Of a DNA stretch of 35,471 bases, positions 9,680 to 18,082 are shown piece after piece. The stretch lies in IMG/VR virus record IMGVR_UViG_3300048591_001657, positions 1 to 35,471 of that record. The stretch is one strand, 5' to 3'. The translations under genes and the position numbers were made by a program. This stretch comes from a virus. Under the pieces are notes generated by a model. The model had not been told where the DNA came from and searched no databases. It saw only the letters and a program-made list of their open reading frames with translations. Each line of letters starts with the position of its first letter. Position 1 is the first letter of the stretch.

Positions 9680-10722
9680 AGTATCACTGTTTTCGCTTTG
9701 GGTTTCGGGTAAAACGCTTCCCGAACTCGGGCCGCTTCTTTCTCAAACCGTTGACGTAATCCAAAAATGTGCGGGGCATCAGTGATCGGAACGGTACCAG
9801 ACAAATCCAGCATCAGACCAAATTGATCAATGTTGTGTTTTATCTGGCGCTCATCCTTGTTTGAACGTTGGCTGTAAAGAATTGCCTCGGCAACCTGGCA
9901 GGCCATTGCCAACCCCAAAAGATTATCGAACAGCCATGGCTGATTGACGATATTCTGCGTATGATCCACAAAACCTGAAACATGAAGATTCAAGCCAGCA
10001 GAATCACCGCGAATACCCACCTCATTTCGTTCGAATGTGGTCGCACCGGTTGCCACTGCATCTATCGAATCCGCGCCGAATACAAGTGTCCGATTCCAGC
10101 AAACTTGTTCCTGAATAGCCTTACCGCCGGCAAGATCATCCTGGAAATACACGATATAAAAAACCGTTCCCTCTTTTCGGGAGAGAAACCAATCATCAAG
10201 CTGAATAGTCGTTTTTTGATTGGCAACGCTCGTAACAGAGGCGGTCTTTATTGCTGCTGAATTCCCGGCAGCGAACAGATACAAATTGAAAGTAGCTGCT
10301 GAGTCGAGGTAGAAGGTCGCGGTATTGATCCGGACCGTGTGCCCTCCTTTTGATGCCAGCCGAATCCTGTAGCCGATCGCCCTGCCTGGTAAGTCAAGCG
10401 TCTGCTCATCCTCAGTGATGCGATCATAAAGATGAACCTGCTCTATTGCCTCATTGATGTTAAAAACAGTATTCAGACAACGAGCAATGACTGCCTGTTG
10501 AAGCGTCGTAAACGCGGTGTTCCATGCAGCAGAATCCTGCTGAGCCGGGAAAACGGACTTTATATTCGCAACAGATACGACCGAATGAAAACTTCCGTCA
10601 TCAAACTTGCGACCGCTTTTGCTTGTCTTGTTCTCGGTGCTTAAAGTTGATTCAGACCAACCCAGCCTTCCGAACAAAGCAGTAGTTGCCGCAGTAAGAT
10701 CGTATCCGTTTGAATAAGCCAT
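9673..10722 (-). CDS. Hypothetical structural protein of the head-tail region
   Basis: 349 residues from the ATG at 10722 (MAYSNGYDLTAATTALFG). A GTG two codons further upstream is possible but less likely. Residues about 120-240 have a beta-sandwich-like pattern (TATFYLDSAATFNLYLFA, IVYFQDDLAGG). The remainder is more helical, and the C-terminus ends EAFYPKPKAKTVILC. Lacking a signal peptide, it probably acts in the cytoplasm or in the virion. It lies between capsid and tail tube genes, so a connector, adaptor or decoration function is possible. I do not recognise the family. Confidence 0.7.
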   Translation of the reverse strand: MAYSNGYDLTAATTALFGRLGWSESTLSTENKTSKSGRKFDDGSFHSVVSVANIKSVFPAQQDSAAWNTAFTTLQQAVIARCLNTVFNINEAIEQVHLYDRITEDEQTLDLPGRAIGYRIRLASKGGHTVRINTATFYLDSAATFNLYLFAAGNSAAIKTASVTSVANQKTTIQLDDWFLSRKEGTVFYIVYFQDDLAGGKAIQEQVCWNRTLVFGADSIDAVATGATTFERNEVGIRGDSAGLNLHVSGFVDHTQNIVNQPWLFDNLLGLAMACQVAEAILYSQRSNKDERQIKHNIDQFGLMLDLSGTVPITDAPHIFGLRQRFEKEAARVREAFYPKPKAKTVILC

Positions 10723-10751
10723 ATGCACTTATGTCAAAGAACATTTATTGA

Positions 10752-11165
10752 TCAGTCGTGCTTTTTGACCACGTACCAGACCTTTAATTGGGCATTCATG
10801 GTACCGGACCCGACAGCCTGAATGCCGTACTGTGTGCCACCGGGTGCGCCTCGGGTAAATAGCGTGGTATTAATAGCTGTGTTCAAACTGGTAACGGAGT
10901 CAAGCCGCACCCAGTTCGTCCCATCGAGGCGAGCTACCAGGTAAATCTTACCGGCAACCGTGCCATCGATTTTCGTTAACACAGGCTGCATTGCTACGAC
11001 CGAGTAACCTGCAGTAACCGGGATGTACTTGGTCACAGTCCCGGTGTTGGAGACGGTATCACCTGCCACCAACGAAAGCTGCCTGGCATTTTGGGCCTGC
11101 GCCACAAAAGAGGCGCAGGCGACCAAAACGACTGAGAGCAGCATACCAAAAAACTTACTTTTCAT
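10752..11165 (-). CDS. Signal-peptide protein in the head module
   Basis: 137 residues. A classical signal peptide is visible: basic start (MKSKFFG), hydrophobic core (MLLSVVLVACASF) and an AQA site near residue 25, so signal peptidase I would release about 112 residues into the periplasm. The Cys in VACAS does not make a convincing lipobox at that spacing. The mature part is Thr/Val/Gly-rich and beta-like (TKIDGTVAGKIYLVARLDGT), resembling a small structural or carbohydrate-facing domain. An exported product between the capsid gene and the connector genes is unexpected for a virion assembly protein. It may modify the host surface, or be a decoration-like domain that acquired a leader. Confidence 0.8.
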   Translation of the reverse strand: MKSKFFGMLLSVVLVACASFVAQAQNARQLSLVAGDTVSNTGTVTKYIPVTAGYSVVAMQPVLTKIDGTVAGKIYLVARLDGTNWVRLDSVTSLNTAINTTLFTRGAPGGTQYGIQAVGSGTMNAQLKVWYVVKKHD

Positions 11166-11228
11166 ATCGTGATATGAGGGTAAAAAAATCTGTTTAGGGA
11201 ATCAACTGAAAGCGGGCTCAACTATCAC

Positions 11229-12248
11229 TTACGACAGTTGAGAAGCCTGAATAATCACGCTATCCGTCCGGTTGGTTGTGTAATCCAGAGGAGCTTTGTT
11301 CAGACTGGTGTCCAATGAAAGCTCAAACTGCATCAACACGTCCTGAGTGTCACCATTCGAACCGCTCGTATCGGCCCGCTCTGCATATCCATGCAGCGCG
11401 AACAGCAATCCACGGTAACGGAATACACCATAACCACCCAAAACAGACATGTAATCGCCAAATCCAACGCGGTTCTGCTTCGGAATCCAGTTCAGTGCAG
11501 CCACAGATCCCTGAGGCATCACCAAAACAGAACCCTCAGAATAGTTGGCATCGCTCAGATCCAACGACTCGGCAATGTTCATGTTATTGAACTGGAAGCC
11601 GTAGTTCGTGGCATTCCCGCCACCCTGTGCGCCAAGAAACTCAGCATTCACCTGCATGAGGCTATCAGCAACTACATCCAACATGCCGCCGAAATAGTTT
11701 TGACGGGCTACTGAACGAAGACGCTGGAAAAACTGCTTTTGGTCGGCAGCCGCGATTTCAACAGCATCATTGGCCGCGCTGAAGGACGCTCCCTTCAGAG
11801 TGGGCTGTTGAGTTGCGCGTTGCGCACGCAGGTAAGCAACCGCTTCAGTTTCTTTGTCTTCCAGGATGTTCATGCAACATTGTTCCAACTTGTTAGCCAG
11901 TACAGTATTGAAGTCGAAAACAGACTTATCCAGAAGTTTAAGGCTGATGGAGGTTTTGTCGGACTTGGTAGTCCATGCCAGTGTTACCTTTTGCGAATCA
12001 TCGATCGTCCCCGTGTGGTTATGGGTACGAGTGCTGCCTGATGCACGCTTTGTACGACTCAACAAATGAGCCTCAATTGGGCGATCATCGCGGGTTTTCA
12101 ACTGCTCTGCTGCCTGAATAAGGAAATTATCATTCCCTGACAGCATGGCAAAAACCGGCGTAGGCTGTAAGCGCATTTCGGGCGCTTTATACTTGTCCGA
12201 CACCATGGTTTGTGCAGTGACCAGGTTGGACACATCAAAATTTGCCAT
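11229..12248 (-). CDS. Major capsid protein
   Basis: 339 residues from the ATG at 12248 (MANFDVSNLVTAQTMV). The frame is open to 12371, but the upstream part has only a TTG start and consists of leader repeats, so I treat it as untranslated. The protein has the features of an HK97-fold capsid: a helical N-terminal arm, a central region with long amphipathic helices (residues about 90-190, including FDFNTVLANKLEQCCMNI), and Gly/Asn-rich loops near 220-290. It directly follows the scaffold gene and a terminator, the canonical place of the capsid gene. No prohead protease gene is seen upstream, so maturation cleavage is uncertain. Confidence 0.85.
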   Translation of the reverse strand: MANFDVSNLVTAQTMVSDKYKAPEMRLQPTPVFAMLSGNDNFLIQAAEQLKTRDDRPIEAHLLSRTKRASGSTRTHNHTGTIDDSQKVTLAWTTKSDKTSISLKLLDKSVFDFNTVLANKLEQCCMNILEDKETEAVAYLRAQRATQQPTLKGASFSAANDAVEIAAADQKQFFQRLRSVARQNYFGGMLDVVADSLMQVNAEFLGAQGGGNATNYGFQFNNMNIAESLDLSDANYSEGSVLVMPQGSVAALNWIPKQNRVGFGDYMSVLGGYGVFRYRGLLFALHGYAERADTSGSNGDTQDVLMQFELSLDTSLNKAPLDYTTNRTDSVIIQASQLS

Positions 12249-12276
12249 TTGATTAAAAAGAGAATTGCGAGAGTTT

Positions 12277-12369
12277 TTGGAGCAACCGCCCCGGATACTT
12301 GCAGCTACCGCCGCTATAGACTTGGAGCAACCGCCCCGGTGTGACTTGCCGCTATACCCAGCAACCGCC
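12277..12369 (-). repeat. Repeat-bearing leader of the capsid gene
   Basis: An 18-base segment, TTGGAGCAACCGCCCCGG on the plus strand, occurs at 12277-12294 and 12322-12339, and its core AGCAACCGCC again at 12360-12369. The sequence between the copies is also related (CTTGC...GCCGCTATA after each). On the transcribed strand each full copy can fold into GGGGC-GGTT-GCTCC, a 5-pair stem (one G-U) with a tetraloop. The repeats end 28 bases upstream of the capsid ATG. They probably act in the mRNA, as a stability or translation element, but no function is proven. Confidence 0.6.
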
Positions 12370-12371
12370 AA

Positions 12372-12480
12372 AGCATAACAACAACCCGAAGATAGGAAAA
12401 AATTTGAATCTCAAAATATTTTTTCTGAAATTTCAATTTTAAGTGAAATTTATTGCTCATTTAAACTCTCCTCCCATGCA
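12372..12480. other. AT-rich spacer upstream of capsid leader
   Basis: About 110 bases of strongly AT-rich sequence lie between the terminator and the repeat leader. A capsid promoter would be expected here because the terminator at 12492-12518 isolates the gene from the scaffold. On the minus strand I see only approximate -7 boxes (TATTTTG at 12418-12412, TAAAATTG at 12441-12434), neither with a TTTG at proper distance, so no promoter is called. Confidence 0.35.
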
Positions 12481-12491
12481 CTTGTAAAACA

Positions 12492-12518
12492 AAAAACCCG
12501 GCACTAAGCCGGGTTTTT
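12492..12518. terminator. Bidirectional rho-independent terminator after the scaffold gene
   Basis: Perfect inverted repeat: AAAAACCCGGC, loop ACTAA, GCCGGGTTTTT. The 6-bp GC stem is flanked by A and T runs, so it works in either direction. It starts 15 bases after the scaffold stop codon at 12534 and should separate scaffold from capsid transcription, at least in part. Confidence 0.9.
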
Positions 12519-12533
12519 CTCTTCTGTTCAACT

Positions 12534-13376
12534 TTAGGCATCAAACTTAAAGTCCTTGTTCGCAGCCGCTGCTTTCGACACTTCATTCTGAAACTCTTCG
12601 CCGAGTTCATTCTTTCCTTCCGCTTTAAACCGTTCGCGGATCTCGCTGAGTTTCGTGTAACCGCCTGTAGGAGGTGCGCCACTGCCACCACGGCCACCAG
12701 GAGGCACTCCTCCACCTTTATCTTCCGCTTTCCATCCCGTGCGCTCAGTAAAAATATCTCCTACCACATCCGAAACCTTACGAGGGTTCTGCGTGCCCTT
12801 CTCGCGGACCAATTCGCCATCCTTCTTTGCCTGGATCGATCCGTCCGCAGCACGCTCGAACGTGTAGTTCGCTTTAATCAGCGTCAGATACTCCTGATCT
12901 GTTAACGTGCTGGCACGTTCCTTTGGAAAGGCTGCCAGGATATCGCGATCGATTTCAACCGCAGAGGCCCGCTGCTTTTCCTGAACAATTGCCTGCTCTT
13001 TATCCTGCACCTCTCTTTGCAGCAGCTTTACCTGGTCGTCCAACTGCCTTACCTTTTCATCCACCTTGATACCGGCATCAGCCGTCGCTTTCTCTGCGAT
13101 GGCTTGCGCTAGTTTCCCCGGATCACGCGCCGGCGCATCTTCCGGAAGGCCCGCGGCTTTCTTCACTTCTTTCATTCCGATCTCCCGGCCTGCTTTCTCA
13201 CCCTCCTTTTTCATGTTCGCATCCCGGGTTGTCAACTCTTCCTCAGTTAAAACCTGCAGGTTGCCCGGTATTTCCAGATCAACCTCGTTCGCGTCTTTCA
13301 ACGCAGCATCGAAATCTGCTTCCTTTATTTTGAGCAGATCAGCTATTTTCTTTTTTACTTCCGCCTTCAGTGCCAT
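12534..13376 (-). CDS. Capsid scaffolding protein
   Basis: 280 residues from the ATG at 13376 (MALKAEVKKKIADLL); an in-frame upstream ATG at 13397 would add seven residues. It is highly charged and helical, with a long coiled coil at about residues 100-145 (KVRQLDDQVKLLQREVQDKE), a Gly/Pro-rich hinge near 220-240 (GGGVPPGGRGGSGAPPTGG) and a basic, helical C-terminal segment that in such proteins binds the capsid subunit. Size, composition and its place immediately before the capsid gene match phage scaffolds. The first part overlaps the end of the preceding gene by 38 bases. Confidence 0.85.
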   Translation of the reverse strand: MALKAEVKKKIADLLKIKEADFDAALKDANEVDLEIPGNLQVLTEEELTTRDANMKKEGEKAGREIGMKEVKKAAGLPEDAPARDPGKLAQAIAEKATADAGIKVDEKVRQLDDQVKLLQREVQDKEQAIVQEKQRASAVEIDRDILAAFPKERASTLTDQEYLTLIKANYTFERAADGSIQAKKDGELVREKGTQNPRKVSDVVGDIFTERTGWKAEDKGGGVPPGGRGGSGAPPTGGYTKLSEIRERFKAEGKNELGEEFQNEVSKAAAANKDFKFDA

Positions 13377-13662
13377 TTTGGTCAATTGATTGTTCAATAA
13401 ATGGGGTTTCGGTCGTTATCAGCATGGGGTGAAACTTGTGGCCAAACAACATCTGACGGTAGTATAAGCGACGATTTTTGACAATCTGCTCAATTTCTTC
13501 GTCAGACAATTCAAAACATGCTATCATCGAATTGATGATCTGCACATCTTCGCCATCTTCATTCTTTACTATTCTGGCCTCTGCATGAACATGCAGCGTT
13601 TCGTACTCATCCTGATGTTCGGCGAGCTTACAGTTCGCCTGTGGAAATGTGACTGATTTCAT
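13339..13662 (-). CDS. Hypothetical protein of the head module
   Basis: 107 residues. Starts MKSVTFPQANCKLAEHQDEY, with a beta-like N-terminal half containing HVHAEARIVKNEDGE and a helical acidic segment (ELSDEEIEQIVKNRR). The ATG coincides with the end of the previous gene (shared base 13662), and its tail overlaps the scaffold start by 38 bases, so it is translationally embedded in the operon. No family recognised. Perhaps a small head assembly factor by position. Confidence 0.7.
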   Translation of the reverse strand: MKSVTFPQANCKLAEHQDEYETLHVHAEARIVKNEDGEDVQIINSMIACFELSDEEIEQIVKNRRLYYRQMLFGHKFHPMLITTETPFIEQSIDQNGTEGGSKKENS

Positions 13663-13961
13663 CAGCTACTTTTTTTTTCGAAATCAACGTCAAAAAGAAA
13701 TAATGGCGCCGCTTGTTTGACTTTTTGTTTGGTCTGGGAGTAGAACTCGCGAAGCAGTTTCTCAAAATCCGCTTTATCAAGCATGCAATACAGTTCAACT
13801 CCGTTCGCGAACCCAATAATTACGCCTCCGCGACGGGCTTCGAAGTAATACGCAATCAGGCTCGGGTCAACAACAGCCTTGACAATTTTCTCATTTTCGC
13901 TGATTCCGTTCCGATCGGTACCCGCAGCGAGTACCGTCGGAATGGTTAAGAATGTCTTCAT
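13662..13961 (-). CDS. Hypothetical protein of the head module
   Basis: 99 residues, starting MKTFLTIPTVLAAGTDRNG. The N-terminus is mildly hydrophobic but not a convincing signal peptide. The middle (YYFEARRGGVIIGFANGVELYCM) reads as a beta-hairpin pair, followed by a helix (DKADFEKLLREFYSQTKQK) and an end rich in Phe and Lys. It overlaps the upstream gene by ATGA and shares one base with the next gene. Function unknown. Confidence 0.7.
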   Translation of the reverse strand: MKTFLTIPTVLAAGTDRNGISENEKIVKAVVDPSLIAYYFEARRGGVIIGFANGVELYCMLDKADFEKLLREFYSQTKQKVKQAAPLFLFDVDFEKKSS

Positions 13962-14392
13962 CGGCCAGGCACTTCGCCCGTTTTGAAGTAATACGAGCCG
14001 TTTTTGTTGCCGCCGGTCAACATACCATTGTTAAGCGTCTCGGCCTCTTCCTTGGTGATCTTCACTACTGGGCGGACAACTCGAATCGGGTCGGCCTTAC
14101 CTCGCGAAAAATCGCAATGCCACTCCTCGTAGTGATCAGCCCCCTTTTTGGCGCCAGGCTTAGCTTTGCCTTCTTTCTGATCACCCTCGTTCGCACCGGG
14201 TTTCGCGCCTTTTTTCGCCTTGCTTTCTTCACCCTCGTTCGCACCATCACCATACAACTGATCCAACACCTTTTCCAAATCCTTGCCTTCTACACCTTCC
14301 GCTTCCAAGAGCTCAGAAAGCTCCTCACGGCTGGTTTCTTTTGCAGTCGGTTGGTATTTTTCAACCAACTCTTTTAATTGTTTCTGTGTCAT
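13958..14392 (-). CDS. Hypothetical protein with Lys/Gly/Ala linker repeats
   Basis: 144 residues in three parts: an acidic helical N-terminus (residues 1-50), a low-complexity linker of about 40 residues with the repeated unit KKGAKPGANEG and variants, and a compact C-terminal part (DHYEEWHCDFSRGKADPIRVVRP onward). The linker suggests two separately folded ends joined flexibly. It ends in an ATGA overlap with the next gene. It lies among small genes between portal and scaffold. No known family was recognised. Confidence 0.7.
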   Translation of the reverse strand: MTQKQLKELVEKYQPTAKETSREELSELLEAEGVEGKDLEKVLDQLYGDGANEGEESKAKKGAKPGANEGDQKEGKAKPGAKKGADHYEEWHCDFSRGKADPIRVVRPVVKITKEEAETLNNGMLTGGNKNGSYYFKTGEVPGR

Positions 14393-14425
14393 TCTGACTA
14401 TTTTTTTCTATCCAGAGAGCCAATT

Positions 14426-14626
14426 TTATTGCCACACATTCCGCGTCCATCGTCCAATAGCACGATCAAACCCCACTAAAATCTCCGTGTATAACTGGAT
14501 CCGTTCCGCTACCCACAGACCTGTAAAGCCAATACGCTCGTCAGCCGGCATGGATTGATACCATGCTCTATAAAATTTGAGCTTATGGCCTACTATTTTG
14601 ATCCTCTGTCTTTTTCCACCACTCAT
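14426..14626 (-). CDS. Small basic hypothetical protein
   Basis: 66 residues starting MSGGKRQRIKIVGHKLKFY, strongly basic in the first third and aromatic throughout (RAWYQSMPADERIGFTGLW). The first 44 bases overlap the end of the preceding gene, and there is a 33-base gap before the next. The sequence is not obviously membranous. Short Trp-rich helices like this occur in phage head genes of unknown role; nothing more can be said. Confidence 0.6.
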   Translation of the reverse strand: MSGGKRQRIKIVGHKLKFYRAWYQSMPADERIGFTGLWVAERIQLYTEILVGFDRAIGRWTRNVWQ

Positions 14627-14864
14627 TTAATCGCTTTTCAAATTCTTCGATAGATAACTCTATTTTACTGGAATCGCCATTTCGCATGATCAAACAGACG
14701 CCTTCCCGATCGTCCTCATCGTTGATGTCTTCGAAGTACTGTCTGATATCAAACACCAGTACTCTCATCTCGACATCGTGATAACTCCTTACGCCCGTAA
14801 GATTTTCCTGCTTAGTAGAGTAAATCCGAATGGGCAGCAATATGAATCGATCGGTAAAACTCAT
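14583..14864 (-). CDS. Hypothetical protein following the portal gene
   Basis: 93 residues. N-terminal half is beta-like (FILLPIRIYS, MRVLVFDIRQYF), with an acidic segment EDINDEDDREG in the middle and a helical basic end. It overlaps the portal stop by ATGA at 14864-14861. The position just after the portal gene would suit a small head protein, but there is no motif to support a specific role. Confidence 0.65.
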   Translation of the reverse strand: MSFTDRFILLPIRIYSTKQENLTGVRSYHDVEMRVLVFDIRQYFEDINDEDDREGVCLIMRNGDSSKIELSIEEFEKRLNEWWKKTEDQNSRP

Positions 14865-16555
14865 GCAGGTTGCGGTATCGGTTTTGGTTCAAGTGGTTTT
14901 TTGTCTGCAACAAAAGCTTTCAACTGGTTTTTCAACTCCTCTACACTGTATACCAGCAACATTGCATCGTTGACCAGCGCAAGCCATTCAGAGAAATATA
15001 GCTTACACAAATAATCGGTCGGGTCTGCATCCAAGGCCTTCAACTGCTGCACTGTCATATGCACGAACGGCTCTACATACATCAGCTTTTGAGCAATCGC
15101 CAGGGCCATCGGATCGCTCTGATAGTTCGATTCATAATACTCCGAAAGCAGCGTATCAAGCACGTTCTGCGGCGCCCCTTTCGTACGAGCGTTGGAATAC
15201 TTTTCCCAAATCGCATCCGCACCCTCGATCATGTAACGCCGGCCGTACGAGAGATTGCACCCGCCGTAGTTGTTATTGACCTGTACCAGTATCAGAAGAT
15301 CCAGGATAAACTTCTCGCGGCGCTCCGCTGCTTCGCTAATCGGCAACAACCGGTCACTCTGTGGCTTCAATTCATCTACAATCTCAGTAGCCGTCTTAAT
15401 GTCACCGTTCCCATTTGCAGACATACCCGCCGTCTTTAATCTCGACGGTGTACCCCAAACCGTGACACTCATGGCATTTTCCAAATCCAGCATCTCACCG
15501 GCAGAAATCTCGAAATACGTTTTATCAGGGCTGATGTACGCCGCCACCTGGTCGGGCGTAATCACCGGCTCATCCTTTTCCGGATAAATCAAAAGCTTCA
15601 TCGACGACGGAGTTACCATAGCCATCCGGCCGCTACCCTTACAGGAAGGGCAATCCTCTCCCTCCACCAACATACTCCCGTTACACGTAGGACACATATC
15701 GGCAAACTCAGCATATTTCGGGAAACCATGCATGAACTTGTGCACCCGTTTGATCGAGCCATCCAACAAAAAATCGTCTGCCAGTCCGATGATATCATCA
15801 AACAGGGAGACGAACACCTTTTTACCCTCAGGATCCTGAAAGTCTGAATTTGAAATGGCCGGGACCTTCCTAAAAATATTTGGATAGGTATGCTGTTGAA
15901 CAATTTCAACGCTCTGATCGTGGCGCCTGACGATGTAGTCATACGCATCGTCAATCACCCGGTACAAATCTGCATTATCATCAAAACCATAAGAAGCATT
16001 TTGCCGCTTGTCTACGGCAACCGCCAGGTATTCACAAATTGTTCCGTTGAATAGATAGTCGTAAACCTGTTTTGATCGGAGGTATACCGGGAAAACAAAA
16101 CTTCGATTTTGCTGTTTTGCCAAAATAGCCTCTCTCTGTGGCAATATTTCAACCAGAATCAACCCTGCAGGATCATCAAGAAAGTGAGGGCGCCAATGAA
16201 CCTCCATCCACTTCCTTAAAGACATGCCGCCCACAAGACTATCGGCAAGTCTTCTTGCTTGCTTTTCCTGCGACTCAGCAAGGTTGTAATAAATGCTCCC
16301 ACCTTTGGCCGAAAATACTTTGTCGATCGGGCGGGAAAGCCGGGAAAACAAATCCTTATTGCTCCTCGCATATTTGGCCCGGGCGTCGCGGATCTCCTGT
16401 TTTTCAAACCCGGGAATCTTCGTTAGCGAAGTCTCCAAGCCATCGCCATACATGTGCTTACGCAGCAGATCATTGTACTCCCGGGCCGACCTTACCTTAT
16501 CTCGGTTGGGATTTTCAATGATCACCTTCGTCAATTGCTCGGAACTTAGTATCAT
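14861..16555 (-). CDS. Portal protein with an embedded CxxC zinc-knuckle pair
   Basis: 564 residues following the large terminase after a 9-base gap. Position, length and the tunnel-forming helical architecture expected of phage portals support this. Residues about 287-309 contain CPTCNG and, ten residues on, CPSCKGSG, a DnaJ-type CxxCxG pair that should bind one zinc ion, inserted between a helical segment (IKRVHKFMHGFP) and a beta-like one. The C-terminus is Pro-rich (LEPKPIPQPA). The portal is the dodecameric ring through which DNA enters the head and to which terminase docks. Assignment rests mainly on order; the sequence is not obviously of the SPP1 or HK97 portal type. Confidence 0.82.
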   Translation of the reverse strand: MILSSEQLTKVIIENPNRDKVRSAREYNDLLRKHMYGDGLETSLTKIPGFEKQEIRDARAKYARSNKDLFSRLSRPIDKVFSAKGGSIYYNLAESQEKQARRLADSLVGGMSLRKWMEVHWRPHFLDDPAGLILVEILPQREAILAKQQNRSFVFPVYLRSKQVYDYLFNGTICEYLAVAVDKRQNASYGFDDNADLYRVIDDAYDYIVRRHDQSVEIVQQHTYPNIFRKVPAISNSDFQDPEGKKVFVSLFDDIIGLADDFLLDGSIKRVHKFMHGFPKYAEFADMCPTCNGSMLVEGEDCPSCKGSGRMAMVTPSSMKLLIYPEKDEPVITPDQVAAYISPDKTYFEISAGEMLDLENAMSVTVWGTPSRLKTAGMSANGNGDIKTATEIVDELKPQSDRLLPISEAAERREKFILDLLILVQVNNNYGGCNLSYGRRYMIEGADAIWEKYSNARTKGAPQNVLDTLLSEYYESNYQSDPMALAIAQKLMYVEPFVHMTVQQLKALDADPTDYLCKLYFSEWLALVNDAMLLVYSVEELKNQLKAFVADKKPLEPKPIPQPA

Positions 16556-16564
16556 GGTTGTTGA

Positions 16565-18082
16565 TTATGCAGCTTGTGAACCCCGCCGCTTGCCGCGGGC
16601 CTTGTAAATGTTGAATTCACGCTTCAACACGGTACAAATCAAATAACGCTTCGTGTCGGTAAAGTGACCATACTGCTCATACGTTATACCCGACTCCTTA
16701 TCTTTCACCTTCTGTTTCAACACGCGACCGTCCATATCTTCTTTGGTCATCGTGTAATCCTCAATAGATTTTCTGTTGTTCGAACCGATCAAAATAGACC
16801 AACCCTCAAAATTGGATTCATATATCTCATTGATGAACGAACCGCTCATCGCAACTTCCGGCGCTGATTTCTCAATCCTGCTCAAAAAGCGAACCTTCTC
16901 TGTCTTCAACACCAGTTTGAACTTGTCGAAAAAACTTCGCCCGTCATCATCCGTCGTACTCTTTGCATTCGCTGAAGGATCACCATAAATAAAAACGATC
17001 TCCTCGTGAGCCACCCGGTCTAACCATCGCACAAACTGCTTTGCAGCCTTCACAGCTGTATTATCCGGCGAAACACATGGCAACTCTGCCACCTGAATAA
17101 ATCGCTTCGCTTCCCGGTCAATCTGCCACATGGCGAGCGTAACATAAGGATGCACGTTATTGTCAATCGTAACATGCACCGGCAGTTTGGGATTGAAGGC
17201 CACCAAACCGGTGTGTATCCCTTCATCAAAGCTTTTCCAGAAACTGCCCCCTGTCTTCTTGAACCCCCACAGACCCAACGTATAAGTTTGGTACCAATAC
17301 GAATTATTCTTACTGCCCTTGTAGCTCTCATACAGCGCAATCCGCTGAGGTGAACAATACGGATTGTCCTTGTACGTCGAATGTGTCGCGCGGATGTACA
17401 GCATCATATACACCTGCGTACCGCCCGACTCATCGTTGACAACCTTCACATTGCCAGGATACTTCCCATCAGGATAGCGTTTCAATGTTTCGACGGGTAC
17501 CGGGATTTCCTTCACCCACTCCCAACTGAGTTTCTCTGTGTGCGAGAAATATTCCTGCCACAGCCAGAACTCCGTATAAGTTTTGTCGCACTCCGGATTG
17601 AACGTGAACCAGGTTTTTACCCTGACCTTCGCCCGTAAGCTCGTCAGGATCACCACAAAATCCGTCGAATCAATCTGGTTGCCCTCTTCTACCCAACAAT
17701 GACTGGGGTTGTTGAATGATTTGATTTTGCCCACATCGTCCAACCCCCTGCCGTAGAAGCCATTCTTATTGGCCTTGCAAATGATCTCCATCCGGCTTTC
17801 GTTTACCCGGAATAAATGACTGATCCCCCACTCATCAATAACCGATTTGATCAGGTCAAATTGCGAGCCGCGCACTGTATCCAATACCTTCCTGATCAGC
17901 AGACATTTAAAGTAACCCGGGCGCATGCAATCAATTACCAACTGCATCGCCACATGCCGGCTCTTACCGGAATCCCGGCCTCCATACAGAAAATCTATAT
18001 CAAAGAACTGCGACTCGTCGATTAAATGACGATAGCATTCAAGAAACACATCCTCATCTATATCAACATTAATTCTCGCCAT
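16565..18082 (-). CDS. terL: Terminase large subunit
   Basis: 505 residues. ATPase domain: Walker A GGRDSGKS at 34-41, Walker B HCWVEE at 128-133 with catalytic Glu, coupling motif TFNP at 160-163. Nuclease domain: acidic residues D307 (TIDNN), D368 (YGDPS) and D476 (GHFTDTKRY), the three-carboxylate pattern of the RNase H-like fold. TerL pumps DNA through the portal and cuts the concatemer. Its start shares one base with the terS stop at 18082. It reads as a complete, intact phage terminase. Confidence 0.95.
   Translation of the reverse strand: MARINVDIDEDVFLECYRHLIDESQFFDIDFLYGGRDSGKSRHVAMQLVIDCMRPGYFKCLLIRKVLDTVRGSQFDLIKSVIDEWGISHLFRVNESRMEIICKANKNGFYGRGLDDVGKIKSFNNPSHCWVEEGNQIDSTDFVVILTSLRAKVRVKTWFTFNPECDKTYTEFWLWQEYFSHTEKLSWEWVKEIPVPVETLKRYPDGKYPGNVKVVNDESGGTQVYMMLYIRATHSTYKDNPYCSPQRIALYESYKGSKNNSYWYQTYTLGLWGFKKTGGSFWKSFDEGIHTGLVAFNPKLPVHVTIDNNVHPYVTLAMWQIDREAKRFIQVAELPCVSPDNTAVKAAKQFVRWLDRVAHEEIVFIYGDPSANAKSTTDDDGRSFFDKFKLVLKTEKVRFLSRIEKSAPEVAMSGSFINEIYESNFEGWSILIGSNNRKSIEDYTMTKEDMDGRVLKQKVKDKESGITYEQYGHFTDTKRYLICTVLKREFNIYKARGKRRGSQAA

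Noticed and set aside
12249-12371. N-terminal extension of the capsid protein
   Set aside because: It depends on a TTG start, contains leader repeats, and has a good ATG at 12248 with a capsid-like beginning.
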